From Caryophanales bacterium UBA3260 (GTDB lineage: Bacteria; Bacillota_I; Bacilli_A; RF39; UBA660): DNA of 25,802 nt. Positions 1 to 7,015 of the stretch are shown piece by piece. The notes under the pieces were generated by a model. The model was not told the DNA's origin. It was given only the letters and a program-made list of their open reading frames with translations, and ran no database searches. A program made the position numbers and the translations under genes. Within the stretch, counting starts at the first letter, position 1. The number at the start of each line of letters is the position of its first letter. The DNA lies in NCBI GenBank assembly GCA_002362595.1, contig DEUO01000121.1, positions 1 to 25,802 of the forward strand. The letters are read 5' to 3'.

Positions 1-130
1 TTTTTATGTTACCATTTTTATTAAATACGATAAAGATAAAGAAGATAACGATAGATAAGGTAAGAATAAAACCATTAATTATAGTAATGATATTAATGTT
101 TATAGGTGGTTTTATTAATCCATATGGATA
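1..130 (+). repeat. Near-identical segment shared with the downstream paralogue, copy 1
   Basis: Positions 1-130 match 1512-1641 with about four mismatches by eye (near 58, 66, 110 and 122). After that, identity drops sharply. Similarity may continue upstream of the window. Third-codon positions are conserved too, which points to recent duplication or gene conversion rather than protein-level selection alone. Confidence 0.8.
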
Positions 131-950
131 TAAGGGGATTACTTTTATTTTTAAATCGTATGGAGTTAGTTCAGTAAATAAAGTAATTGGGGAGATGAAG
201 AGTCCTATTTTTAGTTCTTCTTATTTTAAAATTACTTTAGCTTGTATATTTTTGCTATTATTTATTGCTAATTTCTTTAAAAACTTGAGGTTAGATATAA
301 GACATTATTTATTTATAGGTGGTATTACTATTTTAGTATTTATGCATTATAAATGTTATCCATATTTTATATTTGTATATTTTTATTGCTTAAGTTATTA
401 TATTAAGAATTATAAGTTTAAGAAGTTTAAGATATTAGATAATAAATATATTAAATCTGTTTTTAGAGGAATTAAGGTAGGAATAGCAGTAATGTTATTT
501 ATTACTTTAATATTTACTACTTATCTTTCTTATTGTAATTATAGTTTTGAAGATATATATATAGATGATATTGTAGATTATATGTTAGATAATTATGATA
601 AAGATGATATAAAGTTATATGTAGAATTTAATAATGGCGCTTATGCTGAATATATGGGGATTAAGTCTTATATTGATACAAGAGCAGAATTATTTTTAAA
701 GAACAGTAATGGTAAAGATGATATATTCGATGAATCTATTCATATATTTGAAAATGATAAATTTTTTGATTATGATGCTTTTGTTAATAAGTATGGATTT
801 ACTCATATTTTAGTTAATATGTATATTAATAGTAACTTTGATGAATATTTGCAAAGCAATGATAAATATGAAGTTGTTTATGAACAACATTTTGATGATA
901 CTAGTGATTCTTTTGTGATGCGTAAGTTGTATGCTTTAAAAGAAGGATAA
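1..950 (+). CDS. GT-C-like multi-pass membrane protein, C-terminal part (5' end outside window)
   Basis: The reading frame is already open at the window edge. Its first ATG (position 6) lines up with an internal Met of the next gene, so this is the C-terminal two thirds of a longer protein rather than a short gene. Several hydrophobic segments are followed by a soluble C-terminal domain containing YIDTRAELF. That tail, with the later motif FTHILV, is the pattern of large polytopic membrane proteins related to GT-C (dolichyl-phosphate-sugar type) glycosyltransferases. The next gene is a full-length paralogue, and the two make a tandem pair separated by a 17-base gap that carries the next ribosome-binding site. 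The role is probably sugar transfer to a surface glycan or protein, but the substrate cannot be read. Family placement is moderately sure; the function is inferred. Confidence 0.75.
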   Translation, partial: FMLPFLLNTIKIKKITIDKVRIKPLIIVMILMFIGGFINPYGYKGITFIFKSYGVSSVNKVIGEMKSPIFSSSYFKITLACIFLLLFIANFFKNLRLDIRHYLFIGGITILVFMHYKCYPYFIFVYFYCLSYYIKNYKFKKFKILDNKYIKSVFRGIKVGIAVMLFITLIFTTYLSYCNYSFEDIYIDDIVDYMLDNYDKDDIKLYVEFNNGAYAEYMGIKSYIDTRAELFLKNSNGKDDIFDESIHIFENDKFFDYDAFVNKYGFTHILVNMYINSNFDEYLQSNDKYEVVYEQHFDDTSDSFVMRKLYALKEG

Positions 951-967
951 AAATAGGAGGATTTTAG

Positions 968-2461
968 ATGGTAAAATTTATTAAAAAAAATTGGTTATTT
1001 TTATTATTTGTTATTCCTTTTATTTTAGTTTGTATTAATAATAAAAGACCAGATAATGATATATGGTTTTTACTTAATAATGGAAGATACGTATTAGAAC
1101 ATGGAATACCTCATATTGATCCATTTACGATACATGAAGGATTAAATTATGTAATGCAGCAATGGGGAGCTTCAGTTATATTTTTTGGAATGTATAAATT
1201 TTTAGGTAAGTATGGTTTATTAATTATTATTTATGTTATTACGATAGCTATAATGTATGCAATTTATAAATTATGTTATATAGTAAGTAATAGTAAAGAA
1301 AAAGCTATTATTATAGTAACAGTAGCTTCTATATTAATTGTAGATGCTATTGTATTACGTCCGCAGATATTTACTTATTTAATATTGATATTAGAGTTAC
1401 TATTATTAGAGTTATATGTTAAGAAAGATAATAGTAAGTATTTATATGTATTACCATTTTTATCAATATTATTAATTAATCTACATGCATCAATGTGGTG
1501 GTTTCAATTTGTTTTTATGTTACCATTTTTATTAAATACGATAAAGATAAAGAAGATAACGATAGATAGGGTAAGATTAAAACCATTAATTATAGTAATG
1601 ATATTAATGTTTATAGGTGGATTTATTAATCCTTATGGATATGAAGCAATAACTTTTATTTTTAAATCGTATGGTCTTAGTACAATTAATAAGATGGTTA
1701 ATGAAATGAAAGAACCTTTTTTCAGTAGAATTTCTTTTAAAATCATTTTAAGTTTAATATTATTACTTATTACAGTATGTGTATTTTCTAAGAAAGCCAA
1801 AATGGATGTAAGACATTTCTTATTTATATGTGGTGTTACTATGTTAGCTTTTATGCACATTAAATGTTATCCATATTTTATCTTTGTTTATGCTTATTGT
1901 TTTGCTTATTTAATTAAAGATATTAAGTTTAAATTAAAAATAAAGAATAAGTATTTATTATCTTTTAGTAGAGGAATAATTATGAGTTGTAGCGTTTGTC
2001 TTATAATATCTTTTGTATTTGTTATATATGTTTTAACTACTAATTATAATTTTGGCTCAGTTTATATAGGAGAGACAAGTAACTATTTAGTTGAACATTA
2101 TGATTTAGATAAAATTATTTTATTTACTGATTTTGATTATGGAGGATATACAGAGTTTTTAGGAATTAAGTCATATATAGATGGAAGAGCTGAATTGTTT
2201 TATAAGAAGAGTAATGGTAAAGATGATATCTTAGATGAATATTATTATCTTCTTTATAATGATGCTAAAGGTGATTTTAAATCTTTTGTTGATAAATATA
2301 ATTTTACTCATTTAATAATAGATTGCTATAGAAATACAAATTTTGATGAGTATTTAGCTACTGATGATAGGTATGAAGTGGTATATATAGAGTATTTTGA
2401 TGAAAATGATAAAGAGTCTGAATTTAGAAAAATATATGCTTTAAAAAATTTAAGGAGTTAG
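968..2461 (+). CDS. GT-C-like multi-pass membrane glycosyltransferase-type protein
   Basis: This is a 497-residue polytopic membrane protein. The ATG at 968 follows a strong ribosome-binding site (AGGAGG at 956-961). After a first hydrophobic helix (about residues 9-24), the first outside loop carries PDNDIWF with acidic residues at 29 and 31, followed by [10 protein letters not shown] and a QQWG motif near 64-67. An acidic pair in this loop is where GT-C enzymes hold their catalytic or metal-binding residues. About ten further hydrophobic helices follow. A soluble C-terminal domain contains [13 protein letters not shown] (around residue 404), a signature I associate with large uncharacterised GT-C-like proteins. 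The gene is a tandem paralogue of the upstream gene and is coupled to the next one (start codon one base after this stop). Probable role: transfer of lipid-linked sugars on the outer face of the membrane. The acceptor is unknown. Confidence 0.7.
   Translation: MVKFIKKNWLFLLFVIPFILVCINNKRPDNDIWFLLNNGRYVLEHGIPHIDPFTIHEGLNYVMQQWGASVIFFGMYKFLGKYGLLIIIYVITIAIMYAIYKLCYIVSNSKEKAIIIVTVASILIVDAIVLRPQIFTYLILILELLLLELYVKKDNSKYLYVLPFLSILLINLHASMWWFQFVFMLPFLLNTIKIKKITIDRVRLKPLIIVMILMFIGGFINPYGYEAITFIFKSYGLSTINKMVNEMKEPFFSRISFKIILSLILLLITVCVFSKKAKMDVRHFLFICGVTMLAFMHIKCYPYFIFVYAYCFAYLIKDIKFKLKIKNKYLLSFSRGIIMSCSVCLIISFVFVIYVLTTNYNFGSVYIGETSNYLVEHYDLDKIILFTDFDYGGYTEFLGIKSYIDGRAELFYKKSNGKDDILDEYYYLLYNDAKGDFKSFVDKYNFTHLIIDCYRNTNFDEYLATDDRYEVVYIEYFDENDKESEFRKIYALKNLRS
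1512..1641 (+). repeat. Near-identical segment shared with the upstream paralogue, copy 2
   Basis: This is the counterpart of positions 1-130. It encodes the helix that starts [14 protein letters not shown] in both paralogues. The sharp border near 1641 separates an almost identical stretch from clearly diverged sequence. Confidence 0.8.
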
Positions 2462-2462
2462 T

Positions 2463-4019
2463 ATGAAAAAAAATGTAGTAATTATTGGAGCAGGACCAGC
2501 AGGGTTAAGTTCCGCTTATGAGTTATTGAAAAGGGATAAGAATATAAAAGTTACAATTCTTGAAGAAGAATCAAAAGTTGGAGGAATTTCTAAAACGATA
2601 AATTATAAAGGTAATCGAATGGACTTAGGTGGTCATAGATTCTTTTCGAAAAATGATAGAGTTAATAATTTTTGGCAAGAAATAATGCCTTTGCAAGGAG
2701 AAAATTCATTTGATGATAAAATAACAGGATGTAAAAAAGTATTAGCAGAGAATGGTCCTGATCCAGAAAAAGAAGATAATGTAATGTTACTTAGAAATAG
2801 AGTTTCAAGAATATATTATTTAGGAAAATTTTTTGACTATCCAATAAGCCTTAAATTAGAAACGTTAAAGAATATGGGATTTATTAGGACTATAGAAAGT
2901 GGATTTAGTTATTTAAAAAGTATCTTTTTTAAGAAAAAAGAAGATTCATTAGAAAATTTTTATATAAATAGATTTGGCAAAAAATTATATAGTATGTTTT
3001 TTGAAGGATATACGGAAAAGTTGTGGGGAAGAAGTCCTAAGGATATATCTGCTGATTGGGGAGCTCAAAGAGTAAAAGGAATATCTATTATAGCAGTTAT
3101 TAGTGATGCTTTAAAAAAAATATTTCATTTGAATTCTAAAAAGGTAGAAACATCTTTAATTGAACAATATCATTATCCTAAATTTGGACCTGGTCAGTTA
3201 TGGGAGAAAGTAGCTATTGAAGTTGAAAAAATGGGTGGCGTAATATTAAAATCTAGTAAGGTAGATAAGATATATGTAAAAGATAATAAGATAGTATCTT
3301 TAGAATATATTAAAGATAATAAAAAAGAAAAAATAAAAGGAGATATCTTTATTTCTTCAATGCCTATTAAAGATTTAATAAATGGTATGGGAGATATTGT
3401 TCCTAAAAAAGTATATAATATAGCTAATGGGTTACCTTATCGTGATTTTGTTACTATTGGTTTGTTGATTAAAAAAATTAATTTAAAGAATGAAACATCA
3501 ATAAAGATATATAATGATAATATTCCTGACTGTTGGATTTATGTTCAAGAAAATGAAGTTAAGCTTGGAAGAATTCAAGTATTTAATAATTGGAGTCCAT
3601 ATATGGTTAAAGATGCTATGAATACAATATGGATTGGTTTAGAGTATTTTTGTAATGAAAATGATGATTTTTGGAATATGAGTGATAAGGAATGCGCAGA
3701 ATTTGCTATTTCCGAACTTATAAAAATGGATATAATAGAAAAAGAAGATGTTCTTGATTGGCATCGAGAGAAGGTAAAAAAAGCATATCCTGCTTATTTT
3801 GATACATATAAAGAGATAGATAAAGTTATAAATTATTTAAATAGTTATGATAATTTATATTGTATTGGAAGAAATGGTCAACATAGATATAATAATATGG
3901 ATCATTCTATGTTATGTGGTTTTTATGCTGCTGATGCTATTTTAGAAAATATAAAAGATAAGTCATTTATATGGAATGTAAATGCTGAAAAAGAATATCA
4001 TGAAGAAAAGGAATCTTAG
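2463..4019 (+). CDS. FAD-dependent NAD(P)/FAD oxidoreductase, UDP-galactopyranose-mutase-like
   Basis: This is a 518-residue soluble flavoprotein. The N-terminal Rossmann fold has IIGAGPAG (residues 7-14) and an acidic end of strand 2 (LEEES, 33-37) for FAD ribose binding. DLGGHRFF (54-61) and [10 protein letters not shown] (about 182-191) are typical of the protoporphyrinogen-oxidase / UDP-galactopyranose-mutase-like group found in polysaccharide loci. A C-terminal FAD-binding block reads [18 protein letters not shown]. It has no signal peptide or membrane helix, so it should be cytosolic. The start lies one base after the previous stop, with AAGGAG at 2454-2459, so translation is probably coupled to the membrane glycosyltransferase-like gene. 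The likely job is redox or isomerising modification of a sugar nucleotide or lipid-linked sugar; the exact reaction is not readable. The gene ends inside a bidirectional terminator hairpin. Confidence 0.75.
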   Translation: MKKNVVIIGAGPAGLSSAYELLKRDKNIKVTILEEESKVGGISKTINYKGNRMDLGGHRFFSKNDRVNNFWQEIMPLQGENSFDDKITGCKKVLAENGPDPEKEDNVMLLRNRVSRIYYLGKFFDYPISLKLETLKNMGFIRTIESGFSYLKSIFFKKKEDSLENFYINRFGKKLYSMFFEGYTEKLWGRSPKDISADWGAQRVKGISIIAVISDALKKIFHLNSKKVETSLIEQYHYPKFGPGQLWEKVAIEVEKMGGVILKSSKVDKIYVKDNKIVSLEYIKDNKKEKIKGDIFISSMPIKDLINGMGDIVPKKVYNIANGLPYRDFVTIGLLIKKINLKNETSIKIYNDNIPDCWIYVQENEVKLGRIQVFNNWSPYMVKDAMNTIWIGLEYFCNENDDFWNMSDKECAEFAISELIKMDIIEKEDVLDWHREKVKKAYPAYFDTYKEIDKVINYLNSYDNLYCIGRNGQHRYNNMDHSMLCGFYAADAILENIKDKSFIWNVNAEKEYHEEKES

Positions 4020-4034
4020 TTAGATTCCTTTTCT
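4004..4034. terminator. Bidirectional hairpin terminator over overlapping convergent stop codons
   Basis: A perfect 13-bp inverted repeat (AGAAAAGGAATCT at 4004-4016, AGATTCCTTTTCT at 4022-4034) has a 5-base loop. The loop begins with the TAG of the FAD gene, and the left arm ends in the stop of the minus-strand metallophosphoesterase gene. Each strand reads a T-rich 3' arm (CCTTTTCT). There is no long T run, so efficiency is uncertain. Confidence 0.7.
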
Positions 4035-4966
4035 GTGTATATACGATATAAGTTAATTGATGGATGATTATTTAGTCTTGCTTCAATACTTGAAGTACCT
4101 AGTCCACTAGAAACATATATATGTGTATCATTTATTTTTTGATAATCTTTGTAATATTCTTTTCCATTTTCAGGAAGAAATAAAGGTTTTAAACCTGGTA
4201 TCTTTATTAAGCCGCCCATAGTATGACCTGACATTATAATATTAGGATAATAATTTAAGATATTTGGTATTGTATCAGGTTCATGGACTAAAACAATACG
4301 GAAGAAATTTATAATATCAGTATTATCAACACTACTATTTAATAGAGAGTATTTTTGATTACCATTAGGACTTAAGCCACTTATAGTAATAGGTACATAA
4401 CTTTTATAATATAATAATTTTGATTCATTATTTAAAATAATAAAATCTGCTTCTTTCATTATTTCATCAAATACATTAGTATTATCTTCATCACCATATA
4501 TAGAATATTTATACATAGAACATTCTAATTTAGATAAAGATTCTTTTATTTCATTTTTTATATTATCATTTATTTCAATGTCTTTACTTATTAAATCGCC
4601 AGTAAAGATAATAATATCTGGTTTTAAACTATTTATTTTAGTTACTATTTTATCTAATTGTTTTTTTCCTATGGTATGACCATAATGAATATCAGAAAAT
4701 TGTACTATTTTAAAACCAGAAAAACTAGGTGGCAAATTATTATCTTCTATTTTATATTCTTTAATATCTATTATATTGGGAGATATTAATGTAGCATATG
4801 TTAAGGTACATATAATAGTAAGAAAGATGAATAAGATTATTTTAGTTAGAAGAGGGTGTTTTTTTGCTTCTTCTATATCTTCGTTATTATCTATATCTGG
4901 TAAATCAATTTGTTTTATTTCTTCAGTATTATATTTTTTTATACGAGATAGTTTATCATTGTTCAT
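4016..4966 (-). CDS. Membrane-anchored metallophosphoesterase-like protein with altered active-site motifs
   Basis: This is a 316-residue protein: a charged cytosolic N-terminus (1-40), one membrane helix (about 42-62), then a calcineurin-like phosphoesterase domain facing outward. It resembles the YkuE/YaeI-type group. The first two motifs are intact: FSDIHYG (Asp92, His94) and FTGDLIS (Asp124). The usual GNHD/GNHE block is replaced by GDED (158-161), which removes the catalytic His and changes the Asn ligand to Asp. LVHEPD keeps His228. The final GHTHGG has become GHTMGG, with Met250 for the second His. The enzyme may therefore be inactive or use a different metal set-up. It overlaps the CPBP gene by ATGA (stop TGA shares the start) with GGAGG just upstream, so it is the last gene of a three-gene operon. 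The fold is confident; activity is doubtful. Confidence 0.8.
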   Translation of the reverse strand: MNNDKLSRIKKYNTEEIKQIDLPDIDNNEDIEEAKKHPLLTKIILFIFLTIICTLTYATLISPNIIDIKEYKIEDNNLPPSFSGFKIVQFSDIHYGHTIGKKQLDKIVTKINSLKPDIIIFTGDLISKDIEINDNIKNEIKESLSKLECSMYKYSIYGDEDNTNVFDEIMKEADFIILNNESKLLYYKSYVPITISGLSPNGNQKYSLLNSSVDNTDIINFFRIVLVHEPDTIPNILNYYPNIIMSGHTMGGLIKIPGLKPLFLPENGKEYYKDYQKINDTHIYVSSGLGTSSIEARLNNHPSINLYRIYTEKESN

Positions 4967-5670
4967 AATGTACCTCCTAAATGAAGTATAATTAGTAATT
5001 CTATTATAGATATAGTGTTATGTAACATATGAATAATCATATTACTAATTATATTGTTTGTTTCTTTATAAGCATATCCAAGTGATATACCTAATGCACC
5101 ATATGGTATTAAATATAATAACATTATAAGACTATTTGTATTAGTAATGGAAGAGCTAACATGTATAAAAGCAAAAATAAGTCCTGTTATGACAGCATAT
5201 AGGTGTTTATTTGGCGTAAAGTTAGTCATACTTTTACGATATACAAGTTCTTCTATAAAGGGAGCTAAGAGGCAAGCACATATTATTTCGGCAATTGGCA
5301 TGGATATTAATTGATTAATATTAGTTTGTTGGTTTGTATTAACAGGTAATTTGAATAGTGAAATTATATTAGAAGTTATTATCATGATTATTACACCAAT
5401 TATCCATATAATTAAGGATTTTTTAATATATGTTTTATAATTCTTTTTGAAAGATATAAAGTCTTTTTTTAGGTCGTTATAGAAGTATATGAATAATATA
5501 ATAGCAGCAAATAAGTAGGTTAGGATGCTAAATATTTGTTCATTTATAATTTTTAGATTTAATAGTAAATAAAAAGGTATAGCTATAATGCTTAATGCTA
5601 GGGGATATAAGCAGATGATAGCAATACCTTTAATAGATTCTTTGACGTTTAAGATATCTTTGTTTTTCAT
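4963..5670 (-). CDS. CPBP (CAAX/Abi) family intramembrane protease
   Basis: This 235-residue membrane protein has about seven or eight hydrophobic helices. It carries the three signature motifs of the CPBP (Abi/Rce1-like) family: EELVYR (Glu140, Glu141, Arg145), FAFIH (His170) and HMLHN (His214, Asn218). These form the glutamate/histidine active site inside the membrane. Known members cleave prenylated or membrane proteins or process bacteriocin-related peptides; the substrate here is not readable. The start at 5670 has AGGTGACC a few bases upstream, which overlaps the stop of the thioredoxin-like gene. Its own stop is TGA, overlapping the next start. Its place between a disulfide-type protein and a phosphoesterase suggests envelope maintenance, which is inference. 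Confidence 0.9.
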   Translation of the reverse strand: MKNKDILNVKESIKGIAIICLYPLALSIIAIPFYLLLNLKIINEQIFSILTYLFAAIILFIYFYNDLKKDFISFKKNYKTYIKKSLIIWIIGVIIMIITSNIISLFKLPVNTNQQTNINQLISMPIAEIICACLLAPFIEELVYRKSMTNFTPNKHLYAVITGLIFAFIHVSSSITNTNSLIMLLYLIPYGALGISLGYAYKETNNIISNMIIHMLHNTISIIELLIILHLGGTL

Positions 5671-5679
5671 TTGGTCACC

Positions 5680-6147
5680 TTATTCTTTTATGAAACCTTG
5701 TTCTATTAATTTTTCCTTTATTTTATGTTCTTCTTGGTTACCTACTAATCGACTTGATATTCTTGCTTCAGTTCCTTCTTTTATAAATATAGTAGTTGGG
5801 GTTCCGTTATCTTGAGGATTAGCTATTTGATTTAGTTCAGATCTTTCGCTTTTACTTAATTTATCAAGGCTTATTTCATAAGCTGTTAAATCATTTTCTA
5901 ATAATATTTTTTTTAATTTTGGTTTATAATTAGCACAATGTCCACATTCGGTTTGAGTATATACTAAGATAAATGTGTCTTTGTTTTTAACTTTATCTTG
6001 TAATTCTGGTAAAGTTAGTTCAACTAAACGTTTATCTAATTCTTTTTGATTTTTATTAAGTACGATACTTGAATAAATCATTGAACCACTTGCGAATAGT
6101 ATGATTAGAGTCGCAATTACTATAAATATAATTTTTTTCTTTTCCAT
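5680..6147 (-). CDS. Membrane-anchored thioredoxin-like protein with CGHC active site
   Basis: The protein has about 155 residues: a short positive N-terminus, one membrane helix (IIFIVIATLIILFASGSMIY), a helical stalk and a thioredoxin-fold domain outside the cell. The active site reads TECGHCANY, the CGHC seen in protein disulfide isomerases, and the cis-proline loop reads GTPTTIFI. The reading frame can be extended to a TTG at 6180, but the promoter at 6164-6192 would start RNA near 6157, inside that extension. The ATG at 6147 (MEKKKII) has GGTGAT at the spacing used elsewhere in this window, so I chose it; ATG 6153 is the alternative. It heads the three-gene minus-strand operon and is divergent from the Cys-rich surface-protein cluster. 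A role in forming or isomerising disulfides in exported proteins is likely but inferred. Confidence 0.85.
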   Translation of the reverse strand: MEKKKIIFIVIATLIILFASGSMIYSSIVLNKNQKELDKRLVELTLPELQDKVKNKDTFILVYTQTECGHCANYKPKLKKILLENDLTAYEISLDKLSKSERSELNQIANPQDNGTPTTIFIKEGTEARISSRLVGNQEEHKIKEKLIEQGFIKE

Positions 6148-6163
6148 TTTCATCACCATTGAT

Positions 6164-6192
6164 AATATATCACAAATCAAAAATTACTTCAA
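6164..6192 (-). promoter_or_regulatory. Promoter of the minus-strand operon (extended -10)
   Basis: Read on the minus strand: -35 TTGAAG (6192-6187), a 17-base spacer, then -10 TATATT (6169-6164) preceded by TGA, an extended -10. Transcription would begin near 6157, giving a very short leader that keeps the GGTGAT ribosome-binding site for the ATG at 6147. Confidence 0.6.
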
Positions 6193-6199
6193 TTTAATA

Positions 6200-6228
6200 T
6201 TGTTATTTTTAAATGTTAATGGTAAAAT
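6200..6228 (+). promoter_or_regulatory. Promoter of the Tad-like/giant surface protein cluster
   Basis: -35 TTGTTA (6200-6205), a 17-base spacer and -10 TAAAAT (6223-6228) lie about 31 bases ahead of the ATG at 6260. It is back to back with the minus-strand promoter, so the two are separated by only a few bases and may influence each other. Confidence 0.55.
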
Positions 6229-6259
6229 TAATATTAGAAAATAAGGTTGGTGCTTTAGA

Positions 6260-7015
6260 ATGAAAAAAAATAGAATTTTAATCCTAATTTTGGTGCTTTT
6301 TATGACTTTTATGGGTCATGTTAAGGCAGAGGAAGATCGTACTTGCAATGCGATATCGTTGAATGAGCTGAGGACTTTGGCGGCGAATTTGAAGATTAAT
6401 TACGTGGAGGGGACTGAAGAGAAAGAGTATTATGATGGGATTTCAGGTGAAATGGTTTCAACAAAAGAACAGCTACTATATATAAAAATCCATAATATGA
6501 ATAGTAAACTTTATATAACTTATGAAGTTAGCGGTAATAATCTTATTAATAATCCTAACGATAATAAAATATTAACTTTAGAAGATGTTGGCCCTGATGG
6601 TGCTATTACTTTAAGACATACACAGATTAGTGAAATGGCGACTTATACTTTTAAGATAGCTTCTGATTCTTATGGGTGTGGTAATAAAATTTTAAGAACT
6701 GTTAGGGTCACTTTACCAAAATTTAATTACTATTCAAGATTTACTGTTTGCCAAGATATCCCTGAATATTATTTATGTAAGCCTTTCGTTAATTTCAATC
6801 CTGATAATGATAAAGACTTTGATGAGAAAGTAAAAGCTTACAAAGAAAAACTAGCAGAACAAAGAAAGAATAATGAGGATGAAGATGATGGCAATCCAAT
6901 TTCCGATGTTGTTTCATCAGTTTCTAAGTACAAATATCTTGTTGTAGGAATAGTTGTTGCGGTTGGTGTAGTTATTACGATACTTGTTTTGAAAAGAAAG
7001 AGAAGTGATAAATAA
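6260..7015 (+). CDS. Small surface protein with signal peptide, cysteines and C-terminal membrane anchor
   Basis: I do not recognise a named family for this 251-residue protein. The signal peptide is clear (residues 1-23, cleavage after VKA). An ectodomain with several cysteines and beta-rich character follows, then a charged helical stalk (about 190-215, rich in Lys/Glu/Asp), a membrane helix (about 226-245) and a KRKRSDK cytosolic tail. It is a type I membrane protein without a sortase motif. The stop and the next start overlap (TAATG), so it is coupled to the 1905-residue protein and could be its membrane partner or receptor. The first 40 or so mature residues (DNA about 6330-6440) use codons such as GCG, CTG, TCG, GGG and AGG that are rare in the rest of the gene, a sign of recombination. 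The start has a modest ribosome-binding site (GGTTGGTG). Confidence 0.85.
   Translation: MKKNRILILILVLFMTFMGHVKAEEDRTCNAISLNELRTLAANLKINYVEGTEEKEYYDGISGEMVSTKEQLLYIKIHNMNSKLYITYEVSGNNLINNPNDNKILTLEDVGPDGAITLRHTQISEMATYTFKIASDSYGCGNKILRTVRVTLPKFNYYSRFTVCQDIPEYYLCKPFVNFNPDNDKDFDEKVKAYKEKLAEQRKNNEDEDDGNPISDVVSSVSKYKYLVVGIVVAVGVVITILVLKRKRSDK

Noticed and set aside
1633..1860. Minus-strand open frame opposite the GT-C-like gene
   Set aside because: It has no ribosome-binding site and no recognisable domain, and lies fully inside a well-supported gene; the same holds for similar frames at 7392-7652, 8643-8828, 9853-10086, 16371-16652 and 24443-24673.
4776..4991. Plus-strand open frame opposite the metallophosphoesterase N-terminus
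   Set aside because: It is a shadow of the membrane helix and charged N-terminus of the real gene.
6148..6180. N-terminal extension of the thioredoxin-like gene to a TTG at 6180
   Set aside because: The likely promoter would start RNA near 6157, inside the extension, and the ribosome-binding site GGTGAT fits the ATG at 6147.
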